Source: Acidaminobacter sp. (lineage in GTDB: Bacteria; Bacillota_A; Clostridia; Peptostreptococcales; Acidaminobacteraceae). Taken from it: a stretch of DNA of 23,413 nt. A program made the translations under genes and the position numbers. Under the pieces are notes generated by a model. That model saw only the letters and a program-made list of their open reading frames with translations. It made no database searches and was not told where the DNA came from. This document shows, in pieces, positions 16,274-23,413 of the stretch (the stretch's first letter is position 1; each line of letters starts with the position of its first letter). The stretch is from the NCBI GenBank assembly GCA_009881125.1, contig WXFH01000296.1:1-23413 (forward strand). Direction: 5' to 3'.

Positions 16274-17541
16274 ACGATACCTTCAGAATTCAGAGCGTGG
16301 ACGAATTCGATTATGATGGCAAGTTTGTACTGCTTAGAGTGGATATCAACTCGCCTATTGATCCGGTGACAAAAAAAATAGTCAGCGATAATCGAATCAA
16401 AAAGAGCATCCCGACGATTAAAAAAATTCTTTCGAAAAACGCTAAACTGGCAATTATCGCCCACCAAGGTGACACTTTGGATTATCAGAATCTAATCCCG
16501 TTAAACGAGCATGCAGAAAAGCTTTCAGCACTGCTTGGCGTAGAAGTCAAATATATTGATGATGTCGCGGGCCCGGCTGCACAAGCGGCCGTAAAAAATG
16601 TGCAGCCTGGCGAAGTGATTCTCCTTGGAAATCTCAGATATTATACAGAGGAAATTTCCACATTTGAAAACTCTGTGAAGCTAAAACCGGAAGAAATGCT
16701 CCAAACTTATCTGGTTAGAAATTTGGCGCCGTTATTTGATTTTTATGTCAATGATGCTTTCGCTGCGGCTCACAGAAATGCGCCATCTATGGTTGCCTTT
16801 CAGGAATTGCTGCCTACAGCAGGTGGGGAATTGATGGTGCAGGAAGTAAGCGCGCTTCAGAAGTTGATGGAGAAACCTGATAAGCCTTGTATTTTTGTAC
16901 TTGGAGGAGCGAAAATATCGGATGCTTTTGGCATGATGAAACAAGTCTTGTCGAATGGTACGGCGGATAAAATTCTCACCTCTGGCATTACGGGTGAAAT
17001 ATTTCTGCTTGCTCAAGGCATTCGCCTGGGGACGGCAAAAGAAACTTTCATTCGCAAGAGAAATCTGGATGTTTTTATCGAGGACGCAAAGAGATATCTG
17101 GAGGAGTTTCCAGGGAAAATTGAAAGCCCGCGTGACTTATCCTATGAGGTGGATGGACAAAGAGTGACCGTTTCAACAGAGAATCTGCCGATTGATGATG
17201 CACTTTACATGGACATTGGTGAAGCAACGATTTCGAAATATTCCGAAATAATTGACCAAGCCGCAACCATTTTCGTTAATGGTCCTGCGGGTGTGTACGA
17301 GAACGCCATGTTCGAAACCGGCACCAAGGAGATTTGGAAGGCAATTGCGTCCTCAAAAGGGTATTCCGTCATAGGTGGCGGAGATACTGTCAGTGCCGCA
17401 CAGAAATTTATTGACTTAAAGGATATTAATTATGTGTGCACAGCCGGGGGAGCCATGGTGCAGTTTCTATCCGGGGATGAACTTCCTTTAATTGAAGCAA
17501 TGAAAAAAGCTTATGCGAAGAGTCAGAAAACTACGTTATGA
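16264..17541 (+). CDS. Archaeal-type phosphoglycerate kinase-like protein
   Basis: Acyl-phosphate:ADP phosphotransferase of the PGK family, 425 residues, closest in motifs to archaeal PGKs (RVDINSPIDP, with R25, D27 and N29). Other visible sites are R44, H67, R125 in LGNLRYY, H170-R171, GGAKISDAF (214-222), NGPAGVYE (339-346) and the nucleotide loop GGGDT (371-375). Position 70, where archaeal and bacterial PGKs have HQGRPG or SHLGRP, reads HQGDT. The Arg that normally contacts the phosphate end of 3-phosphoglycerate is therefore missing. The gene starts inside the end of the GAPDH-like gene, so the two enzymes are made together and probably act in sequence. It would make ATP from the acyl phosphate formed by its partner. 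Confidence 0.88.
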   Translation: MEVNDTFRIQSVDEFDYDGKFVLLRVDINSPIDPVTKKIVSDNRIKKSIPTIKKILSKNAKLAIIAHQGDTLDYQNLIPLNEHAEKLSALLGVEVKYIDDVAGPAAQAAVKNVQPGEVILLGNLRYYTEEISTFENSVKLKPEEMLQTYLVRNLAPLFDFYVNDAFAAAHRNAPSMVAFQELLPTAGGELMVQEVSALQKLMEKPDKPCIFVLGGAKISDAFGMMKQVLSNGTADKILTSGITGEIFLLAQGIRLGTAKETFIRKRNLDVFIEDAKRYLEEFPGKIESPRDLSYEVDGQRVTVSTENLPIDDALYMDIGEATISKYSEIIDQAATIFVNGPAGVYENAMFETGTKEIWKAIASSKGYSVIGGGDTVSAAQKFIDLKDINYVCTAGGAMVQFLSGDELPLIEAMKKAYAKSQKTTL

Positions 17542-17555
17542 ATGGAGGCTATATC

Positions 17556-18215
17556 TTGAAAAAAAAGGTCGCGGTGATTCATACATTCCTATATTCAGTT
17601 GAAGACCTAAAAAAACTGTTCAGAGAAAAGCTGCCGGAAGTCGAAATGATCAATATCATTGATGACAGTTTGCTTCAAGAAGCACTTTCCAACAAGGGCA
17701 TTACACCGGGGATCATTAAGAGAATTTCCAGATATGCCGTTGAAGCTGAAGCCCTGGGGGTGGACGCGATCTTGAATCAGTGTTCCTCAGTGGGTGAAGC
17801 TGCAGACATTGCTCAAAAAATGATCAATATTCCCTATGTAAAAATTGATCAGCCAATGGCCGAAGAAGCTGTTCGCCTCGGTTCGAAAGTAGCAGTCATA
17901 GCGACGGCTGTTTCTACCATTGAGCCATCATCGCGCCTAGTCGAAAGTATGGCGTTGAAAGCTGGAAAAGAAGTAAAAGTAAGCCGCTGCTTCTGCGAAG
18001 GTGCCTATGAAGCGCTGCTGATTGAAAACAACAGGGAAAAACACAATCAAATTGTCATAGAAACTATTAAAAAGGCAAGTGAAGAAAATGATGTCATTGT
18101 CTTGGCTCAAGGCAGCATGTATCATTTGCTTCCACTGCTTCAAGATATCAAAGTACCTGTTTTGACAAGCCTTGAAACTGGGGTAGAGCAACTGCGCGGC
18201 GTTTTGGGCCTGTAA
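17556..18215 (+). CDS. Asp/Glu racemase-superfamily protein
   Basis: Member of the Asp/Glu/hydantoin racemase superfamily, about 219 residues. The first catalytic cysteine is present as NQCSSVG (C76). At the place of the second cysteine the sequence reads LAQGSM (183-188), a variant typical of a subgroup of these proteins found in carbon-catabolic clusters. A two-cysteine amino-acid racemisation is therefore unlikely; isomerase, decarboxylase or lyase chemistry is possible. TTG 17556 is preferred because GGAGG (17544-17548) precedes it by 7 bases. ATG 17538, overlapping the PGK-like stop, has no ribosome binding site but would add six residues. It is the last gene of the second operon, before a terminator. 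Confidence 0.8.
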   Translation: MKKKVAVIHTFLYSVEDLKKLFREKLPEVEMINIIDDSLLQEALSNKGITPGIIKRISRYAVEAEALGVDAILNQCSSVGEAADIAQKMINIPYVKIDQPMAEEAVRLGSKVAVIATAVSTIEPSSRLVESMALKAGKEVKVSRCFCEGAYEALLIENNREKHNQIVIETIKKASEENDVIVLAQGSMYHLLPLLQDIKVPVLTSLETGVEQLRGVLGL

Positions 18216-18242
18216 AATCTGGTTTAAGTGTGAATAGAGCGG

Positions 18243-18303
18243 ATAAGGCGGATACGGTTTGTGGTTTCACATAATTGTATCCGCTTTATTTAAAAATTTT
18301 TTT
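18243..18303 (+). terminator. Terminator of the catabolic operon
   Basis: ATAAGGCGGATAC (18243-18255) pairs with GTATCCGCTTTAT (18277-18289), 13 pairs with one G-U, around a 21-base loop. A T run at 18297-18303 follows slightly downstream, so some read-through into the malic enzyme gene is possible. Confidence 0.6.
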
Positions 18304-18358
18304 ATACAACATTGTTACAAAATTAATTATCAAAATTTTAATTTGAAGGTGAGAAAGC

Positions 18359-19531
18359 ATGGATTTTAAATCAGAAGCTGTTCGATTACATAAAGAGTGG
18401 AAAGGGAAAATCGAAGTTATAAGTACGGTTGAAGTGAAAACGAAAGAAGACCTTTCGGTTGCCTATACGCCGGGTGTTGCAGAACCTTGTTTGGAAATTC
18501 AAAAAGACGTCGATTTATCCTATGAATTGACCCGCCGTTGGAATTTGGTCGCGGTCGTCACAGACGGAACAGCTGTCCTCGGACTGGGTGATATTGGACC
18601 TGAAGCGGCTATGCCAGTCATGGAAGGCAAATGCGTCTTATTTAAAACTTTTGGAGATGTTGACGCATTTCCATTATGTATTAGGTCGAAAAGTGTTGAC
18701 GATATTGTCAATACCATCCGCTTGCTCTCTGGCAGCTTTGGCGGAATTAATATTGAAGATATTAGTGCTCCGAGATGTTTTGAGATCGAAAAGAGGCTCA
18801 AGGAAGTATGTGATATACCGATATTCCACGACGATCAACATGGAACCGCAGTCGTCACAGTGGCGGGCCTGTTAAATGCGCTAAAAATTGTCGGTAAGAA
18901 AATCGAAGACATCAAGGTTGTGGTTAATGGCGCAGGTTCTGCCGGGATTGCGGTGACGAAGCTGATGATAAGCCTGGGTTTAAAACATGTGATACTTTGC
19001 GATAGGAAAGGCGCCATAAGCAGGGATCGCGCTGATCTTGACGCAACTAAGCAGGAAATTGCCAATTTAACCAACGAAGAAATGAAAAAAGGATTATTGG
19101 ATGAGGTCATAGCGGGAGCAGATGTATTTGTTGGAGTATCTGCACCGGGTGTTGTTACGCAAGAGATGATCAAATCCATGGCGAAGGACGCCATTGTTTT
19201 TGCAATGTCGAATCCGGTGCCGGAGATTATGCCTAATTTAGCAATAGAGGCAGGCGCTCGTATTGTTGGGACGGGGCGATCTGACTTCCCGAATCAAATC
19301 AATAATGTGCTTGCTTTTCCGGGGATTTTCAGAGGCGCTTTGGATGTAAGAGCATCAGATATCAACGATGAGATGAAGATCGCTGCGGCTATGGCATTGG
19401 CCAATCTGGTTGATCCTGCAGACTTAAATGAAGATTATATAATTCCACTTCCATTTGATTCGCGCGTAGGAGCAGCGGTAGCTGAGGCGGTGTCTGAGGC
19501 AGCAAGAACTTCTGGCGTAGCGCGACTTTAG
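18359..19531 (+). CDS. NAD(P)-dependent malic enzyme
   Basis: Oxidatively decarboxylates L-malate to pyruvate and CO2. At 390 residues it is the short bacterial form without a phosphotransacetylase tail. The catalytic set is visible: Y36 in SVAYTPGV, K91 in VMEGK, metal ligands E133-D134 in NIEDI, D158-D159 in FHDDQHGTA, and the Rossmann loop GAGSAG (191-196). The ATG follows GAAGGTGAG. It sits beyond the operon terminator with no sigma-54 promoter, so it may have its own weak promoter or rely on read-through. It leads a group with the LarA-like and NTF2-like genes. Confidence 0.95.
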   Translation: MDFKSEAVRLHKEWKGKIEVISTVEVKTKEDLSVAYTPGVAEPCLEIQKDVDLSYELTRRWNLVAVVTDGTAVLGLGDIGPEAAMPVMEGKCVLFKTFGDVDAFPLCIRSKSVDDIVNTIRLLSGSFGGINIEDISAPRCFEIEKRLKEVCDIPIFHDDQHGTAVVTVAGLLNALKIVGKKIEDIKVVVNGAGSAGIAVTKLMISLGLKHVILCDRKGAISRDRADLDATKQEIANLTNEEMKKGLLDEVIAGADVFVGVSAPGVVTQEMIKSMAKDAIVFAMSNPVPEIMPNLAIEAGARIVGTGRSDFPNQINNVLAFPGIFRGALDVRASDINDEMKIAAAMALANLVDPADLNEDYIIPLPFDSRVGAAVAEAVSEAARTSGVARL

Positions 19532-19558
19532 CTATCATAAACTATTCGGAGGATAACT

Positions 19559-20815
19559 ATGGAAATATCTGTTGGCTATGGTAAGGGTGATCTCAAATTT
19601 ACTATTGAGGACCAAAATCTATTGGCTAATTTAATTCCCAATAAAATCGAGATTGGCATAAGCGGCGAGGACGAAGTGAGACGCGCGCTCAAGGAACCTA
19701 TTTCATCAAAACCGCTTAGAGAAATTGTAACGGCAGGCGATAAAATCGCAATTGTTACAAGTGATATTACACGACCCATACCAAGTAAAATTGTGTTGCC
19801 GGTTATTATTGAGGAGTTGAATGCAGCAGGTGTTCAAGACTGCGACATTACCATTGTTTTTGCACTGGGAAGCCACAGAAAACACACACAAAATGAAATG
19901 ATTTATTTGGTGGGTGAATCAGTTTATAATAGGATAAAATGCCTTGATCTTGATGTGAAAGACTGTGTCCATCTGGGCAATACGAACCACGGAACCCCTG
20001 TCAGCATATACAGACCCGTCGTTGAAGCAGATAAAAGAATTTGCCTGGGCAATATTGAATTCCACTATTTTGCGGGTTACAGCGGAGGTGCCAAGGCATT
20101 GATGCCTGGCGTTGCGACAAGAGACGCAATTCAAGTCAATCATAGTATGATGGTACTGGATGAGGCTAAAGCAGGTGCGCTGAATACGAATCCGTTAAGA
20201 CGTGACATTGACGAAGTCACCAGCTTTATTTCGATTGATTTTCTGCTCAATGTTGTTCTAAGTGAAAAAAAAGAGATTATCAAGGCTTTTGCTGGTCACC
20301 ATAAGCTTGCCCATGAGGAAGGCTGCCGTTTCCTTGACCGTCTCTATAAGGTGGATATCCCAAGACAGGCGGACATTGTTGTCGTCTCAGCGGGTGGTTA
20401 CCCAAAAGACATCAACGTCTATCAAGCTCAAAAGGCGCTGGATAATGCTAAACACGCCGTTAAGCCGGGTGGGATCATAATACTTGCCGCTTCTTGCAAA
20501 GAAGGATTGGGAGAAGGCGTATTTGAAAAGTGGATGATCCACTCAGAAACATCAAAGGAAATGATTTTTAGAATCCGCGAAAAATTTGAGTTGGGTGGTC
20601 ATAAAGCTGCAGCAATAGCGATGATCCTGGAAAAAGCCAGAATCTTCCTGGTATCTGATCTTGAGGATGATTTTGTCAGGAGTATTTTTCTAGAGCCTTT
20701 TTCAAGTATCGATGATGCGCTCAGCGCTGCTTATGAGTCATTAGGACGAAATGTCGATATTGTCATTATGCCCTATGGCGGGTCAACTTTACCCGCCGTT
20801 TCAGAAGTGATCTAA
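19559..20815 (+). CDS. LarA-like nickel-pincer 2-hydroxyacid racemase
   Basis: Member of the LarA family (DUF2088), enzymes that racemise or epimerise 2-hydroxy acids with the nickel-pincer nucleotide cofactor. The protein is 418 residues. The family residues are in place: D69 and R72 in SDITRP, H106 in ALGSHR, H169 in IEFHYFAGYSGGAK, the cofactor-linked lysine K179, and H195 in VNHSMM. ATG 19559 follows CGGAGG. The cofactor synthesis genes larB, larC and larE are not in the window, so they must be elsewhere. Because malic enzyme is encoded just upstream, malate is a reasonable substrate guess; malate racemases are known in this family. Another hydroxy acid of the pathway is also possible. 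Confidence 0.9.
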   Translation: MEISVGYGKGDLKFTIEDQNLLANLIPNKIEIGISGEDEVRRALKEPISSKPLREIVTAGDKIAIVTSDITRPIPSKIVLPVIIEELNAAGVQDCDITIVFALGSHRKHTQNEMIYLVGESVYNRIKCLDLDVKDCVHLGNTNHGTPVSIYRPVVEADKRICLGNIEFHYFAGYSGGAKALMPGVATRDAIQVNHSMMVLDEAKAGALNTNPLRRDIDEVTSFISIDFLLNVVLSEKKEIIKAFAGHHKLAHEEGCRFLDRLYKVDIPRQADIVVVSAGGYPKDINVYQAQKALDNAKHAVKPGGIIILAASCKEGLGEGVFEKWMIHSETSKEMIFRIREKFELGGHKAAAIAMILEKARIFLVSDLEDDFVRSIFLEPFSSIDDALSAAYESLGRNVDIVIMPYGGSTLPAVSEVI

Positions 20816-20837
20816 GCGATTAGGAGAGAAGTGGAGT

Positions 20838-21854
20838 ATGGGTAAGTATGAGGCTTCAAAAAAATGTGTTTTGAATTATTTTAGCGCACTTGAGAATGCA
20901 GATTCCAAAAGTATTAAAGACGTTCTAGGGTCGTTCATGTGTGAGGATTATAGTTGGAAAGGCGTTTATCCGTTTCGTGAGCAGCAAGGCATTTCTGACG
21001 TCGCTGAGGTGTTCTGGATTCCGCTTACTAAAGCACTGAAGCATATGCAAAGACGCCAGGATATCTTCATTGGAGGTACCAGTGAAATTGACGGTGAAGA
21101 ATGGGTCATGAGCATGGGGCATTTTATGGGGTTGTTTGATTCGGAGTGGCTTGGCATAAGACCGACAGGCAAAATGATCAACCTTAGATATGCGGAGTTC
21201 AATTGTGTTGAAAACGGTTTGATTACTAAAACCGGGATTTTTGTGGACATTATTGGATTTATGCTGCAGGCCGGGATTAATCCGCTTCCGCCGCAAACCG
21301 GAAGCTACTTTGTATATCCTGGTCCAAGAAACCATGATGGCCTGCTGTTTGAAGATGCCCCAGAAGAAGAAGGAATAAAAACACTTGAACTTGTAAATCG
21401 AATGGTAGATGATTTAACAGAGCTAAATAAAAGCGGCGCTATGGGTTGCCCGCCGGAGATCCTAGATAAAACTTGGTCAAAAAATATGATTTGGTATGGT
21501 CCTGCAGGGATTGGCGCCTCCTATACAATTCCTAGATATCAAATACAGCATCAATTGCCATTCAGAAACAATTTGAAAGATAAAACCTTTAATGGTCATG
21601 TCTGTCGATTTGCGGAAGGAAAATTTTCTTGTTTCTTTGGTTGGCCAAACTTATCCAATACACCAACAGGCGGTTTTTTGGGATTGCCTGGAGGCAATGT
21701 AAGGGCTGACATGCAAGTGGTGGATGTTTATTGCCGGGAAGGTGATAAGTTGTCGGAAAACTGGGTTCTGATTGATCTTCCTTACTGGTTGAGCCAGCAA
21801 GGTCTCGATATTATCAAGCGAACGACACAAATTTTCAATCCGGAAGTTTTTTAA
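20838..21854 (+). CDS. Tandem NTF2/SnoaL-like domain protein
   Basis: Protein of 338 residues that appears to contain two NTF2-like (SnoaL/ester cyclase-like) domains, about 8-150 and 185-330, joined by a Pro/Gly-rich linker near 155-175. There is no signal peptide or membrane helix. NTF2-like domains are cone-shaped pockets used by isomerases, cyclases and small-molecule binders, but no catalytic residue can be named here. The fold call rests on general pattern (amphipathic N-terminal helix, the SWKGVYPFREQQG type of strand, repeated W/F-rich strands), not on a close family member. The ATG follows GGAGAGAAGTGG. It is the last plus-strand gene, and its partner is unknown. Confidence 0.6.
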   Translation: MGKYEASKKCVLNYFSALENADSKSIKDVLGSFMCEDYSWKGVYPFREQQGISDVAEVFWIPLTKALKHMQRRQDIFIGGTSEIDGEEWVMSMGHFMGLFDSEWLGIRPTGKMINLRYAEFNCVENGLITKTGIFVDIIGFMLQAGINPLPPQTGSYFVYPGPRNHDGLLFEDAPEEEGIKTLELVNRMVDDLTELNKSGAMGCPPEILDKTWSKNMIWYGPAGIGASYTIPRYQIQHQLPFRNNLKDKTFNGHVCRFAEGKFSCFFGWPNLSNTPTGGFLGLPGGNVRADMQVVDVYCREGDKLSENWVLIDLPYWLSQQGLDIIKRTTQIFNPEVF

Positions 21855-21903
21855 ATTCAAAGGCATAATCACTAGAGCAGAGTGCGGTGAGTCCAAAAAG
21901 AAA

Positions 21904-21942
21904 AAGACTCTGGTCGTATTCAAGGTGAACGACCAGAGTCTT
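21904..21942 (-). terminator. Rho-independent terminator of the CoA-transferase operon
   Basis: AAGACTCTGGTCGT (21904-21917) and ACGACCAGAGTCTT (21929-21942) form a perfect 14-base stem with an 11-base loop. The A-rich run before it (about 21896-21905) becomes a U tract in minus-strand RNA. It may also help stop plus-strand transcripts. Confidence 0.88.
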
Positions 21943-21958
21943 ATAGCTATGCATGAGA

Positions 21959-22609
21959 TTACTGCATATTTCGTAAGTTTTCAGAAATAATTAAATCCGC
22001 TTCTGTGGCAGCAATAACCTGCTCCACTGTATACTCCGGATTGATTTCTGTTAGAACAAGCCCTTTGTCAGTCACGTTCATGACACCCATTTCTGTAACA
22101 ATAACGTCAACCTCATTTGCCGCTGTTAATGGAAGTGTGCATTGCTTAAGTATTTTAGGCTTTCCTTTTGCAGTGTGTTCCATAGCGATGACAACTTTTT
22201 TTGCGCCGCAGACAAGATCCATTGCGCCGCCCATACCGGGGACGAGTTTACCGGGGATCATCCAGTTTGCCAAGTTGCCATATTGATCCACTTGAAGCGC
22301 ACCTAAGACAGTAGCGTCAATATGGCCGCCGCGAATAATCGCAAATGACATGGCACTGTCAAAAAACGCAGCACCATCCAGAATCGTGGCTGGGACAGCC
22401 CCGGCATTTACGAGATCTTTTATTTCTTCACCTGGCTTTGGCTCTGGTCCCATTCTTATGTAACCATTCTCGCACTGGAAAGATATATCGATACCTTCGG
22501 GAATATAGTTTGCGACCAATATTGGAAGACCTATTCCCAGATTGACTATATCACCGTCCTTGAACTCTTTCGCAACGCGTTTTGCTATAATTGCGCGGAT
22601 ATCACTCAT
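21959..22609 (-). CDS. 3-oxoacid CoA-transferase subunit B (AtoA-like)
   Basis: Beta subunit of a two-component CoA-transferase, 216 residues, which carries the catalytic glutamate that forms the enzyme-CoA thioester. The GIGLP segment near 25 and the CENG motif with E47, followed by MGPEP, mark it as the active-site subunit. Other conserved stretches are [19 protein letters not shown] and [11 protein letters not shown]. It starts 8 bases inside the end of the A subunit gene, so the two are translated together. The CoA acceptor could be acetate, butyrate, acetoacetate or an acid made by the neighbouring pathway; sequence alone does not decide. Confidence 0.93.
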   Translation of the reverse strand: MSDIRAIIAKRVAKEFKDGDIVNLGIGLPILVANYIPEGIDISFQCENGYIRMGPEPKPGEEIKDLVNAGAVPATILDGAAFFDSAMSFAIIRGGHIDATVLGALQVDQYGNLANWMIPGKLVPGMGGAMDLVCGAKKVVIAMEHTAKGKPKILKQCTLPLTAANEVDVIVTEMGVMNVTDKGLVLTEINPEYTVEQVIAATEADLIISENLRNMQ

Positions 22610-23264
22610 TGATTTGACCTCCGTTCACTATGTAATCTACAAATAATCCTGGCGTGACGATGTGGTTAGGATCAATTGAACCAACCTCAACAATGTGATC
22701 TGCTTCAGCGATGACTAAGTCTGCGGCAGTTGCCATAAGCGGATTCATGTTTCTAGCGCTGTTGTTATAGAGTATATTTCCCATATGATCTATTTTGTAT
22801 CCCTTAATAATAGCAACGTCCGCTTTAATAGGAAGCTCGATCAGATACTCTTTATCATTGAGAAAGATTTTTTGCTTGCCGTTTTCAACAAGTGTACCAA
22901 GCCCAACGGGTGTAAGAACGCCGCCCAACCCTGCTCCGGCAGCCCGTATTTGTTCAGCGAGCGTACCTTGTGGAACCAAAACAACCTCGAGTTCTTCAGC
23001 ATTCATTTGTAATCCGGACTGAGGATTTGTTCCAATGTGAGAAGTAATTACTTTTTTGACAAGTTTGTGATTAATTAACTTTCCGCCTCCGATATTGATA
23101 AAACTTGTATCATTTATTATGAGTGTCAAATCTTTGATGTCCTGACGAATGATTTCATCAATGATCGCTTCAGGTGCACCGGTTCCAAGGAATCCTCCAC
23201 ACATAACACTCATGCCGTCTTTGATTTTGGAGACCGCATCTTCTAATGAAATGATTTTTTTCAT
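22602..23264 (-). CDS. 3-oxoacid CoA-transferase subunit A (AtoD-like)
   Basis: Alpha subunit of the same CoA-transferase, 220 residues. The start ATG (complement of 23262-23264) is chosen because GGAGG on the minus strand (about 23271-23276) precedes it; an upstream in-frame ATG at 23336 has no ribosome binding site. The glycine-rich [18 protein letters not shown] segment near the N terminus and the LTPVGLGT stretch match AtoD/ScoA proteins. It is transcribed convergently to the catabolic genes, so it may be a general fermentative function that happens to be adjacent, or a partner that activates a pathway acid. Confidence 0.93.
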   Translation of the reverse strand: MKKIISLEDAVSKIKDGMSVMCGGFLGTGAPEAIIDEIIRQDIKDLTLIINDTSFINIGGGKLINHKLVKKVITSHIGTNPQSGLQMNAEELEVVLVPQGTLAEQIRAAGAGLGGVLTPVGLGTLVENGKQKIFLNDKEYLIELPIKADVAIIKGYKIDHMGNILYNNSARNMNPLMATAADLVIAEADHIVEVGSIDPNHIVTPGLFVDYIVNGGQINE

Positions 23265-23303
23265 TTTAAACCTCCAGTGTATTTTCCGTATTGTTAAATA
23301 GTT

Positions 23304-23332
23304 TATATAAAAACTCTTTGAAAGCATTGCAA
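23304..23332 (-). promoter_or_regulatory. Possible sigma-A promoter for the CoA-transferase genes
   Basis: On the minus strand TTGCAA (23327-23332) is separated by 17 bases from TATATA (23304-23309), about 40 bases before the start codon. The spacing is ideal and the -35 hexamer is a fair match. No sigma-54 pattern was found here, unlike the two plus-strand operons. Confidence 0.45.
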
Positions 23333-23413
23333 ACACTTAGTTGCACAAAAAATATAGTGGTACCCCCATTTTGAAGTATAATTGAGTCACCACAACACCA
23401 ATTTTCTTCAAAA

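Noticed and set aside
18290..18358. Sigma-A promoter in front of malic enzyme
   Set aside because: TTGTTA at 18312 has only a poor -10 (ATTTTA) at proper spacing, which would place the start on the ribosome binding site.
23316..23334. Catabolite-repression (cre) site overlapping the CoA-transferase promoter
   Set aside because: TTGAAAGCATTGCAA shares only part of the consensus and lacks the central CG.

Overview
The window reads as chromosomal DNA of a strictly anaerobic, probably clostridial Firmicute. The signs are strong AGGAGG-like ribosome binding sites, frequent GTG and TTG starts, moderately low GC, a tungsten-type aldehyde:ferredoxin oxidoreductase (AOR), a corrinoid-activating ASKHA protein, TRAP transport and sigma-54 control. 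No mobile element, CRISPR array, rRNA or tRNA was seen. The taxonomic call is an inference from gene content.

Layout. Positions 31-4708 hold a fused corrinoid-protein activator, a sigma-54 enhancer-binding regulator with PAS, AAA+ and TyrR-type HTH domains, and a small MoaD/ThiS-like protein ending in Gly-Gly. Positions 5009-9325 form a first operon behind a near-consensus sigma-54 promoter (4960-4975): a UroD/MtaA-like protein and a three-gene TRAP transporter, closed by a strong terminator. Positions 9688-18215 form a second operon behind a second sigma-54 promoter (9608-9623). It encodes a creatininase-fold hydrolase, an HpcH/HpaI aldolase, a D-2-hydroxyacid dehydrogenase, an AOR, an IolB-type isomerase, an archaeal-type (type II) GAPDH-like protein, an archaeal-type PGK-like kinase and an Asp/Glu racemase-family protein, then a terminator. 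Positions 18359-21854 hold malic enzyme, a LarA-like nickel racemase and a tandem NTF2/SnoaL-like protein. Positions 21959-23264 hold a two-subunit CoA-transferase on the minus strand.

How it may work together (inference). The locus looks like one inducible catabolic unit for an organic acid, probably uronate- or sugar-acid-like and possibly methylated. The regulator would sense an effector and switch on both sigma-54 operons. The TRAP system would import the acid, and the UroD-like protein with the corrinoid activator would handle a methyl group or a related step. The second operon would hydrolyse, isomerise, cleave and oxidise the carbon skeleton. The most striking part is the translationally coupled GAPDH-like/PGK-like pair. 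Both are archaeal in type, and both differ from true glycolytic enzymes around the site that should recognise the phosphate end of the triose. They may be a repurposed aldehyde to acyl-phosphate to ATP module acting on another aldehyde, beside an AOR that oxidises aldehydes with ferredoxin. Malic enzyme and the LarA-like protein could drain malate to pyruvate. The substrate and reaction order cannot be fixed from sequence alone.
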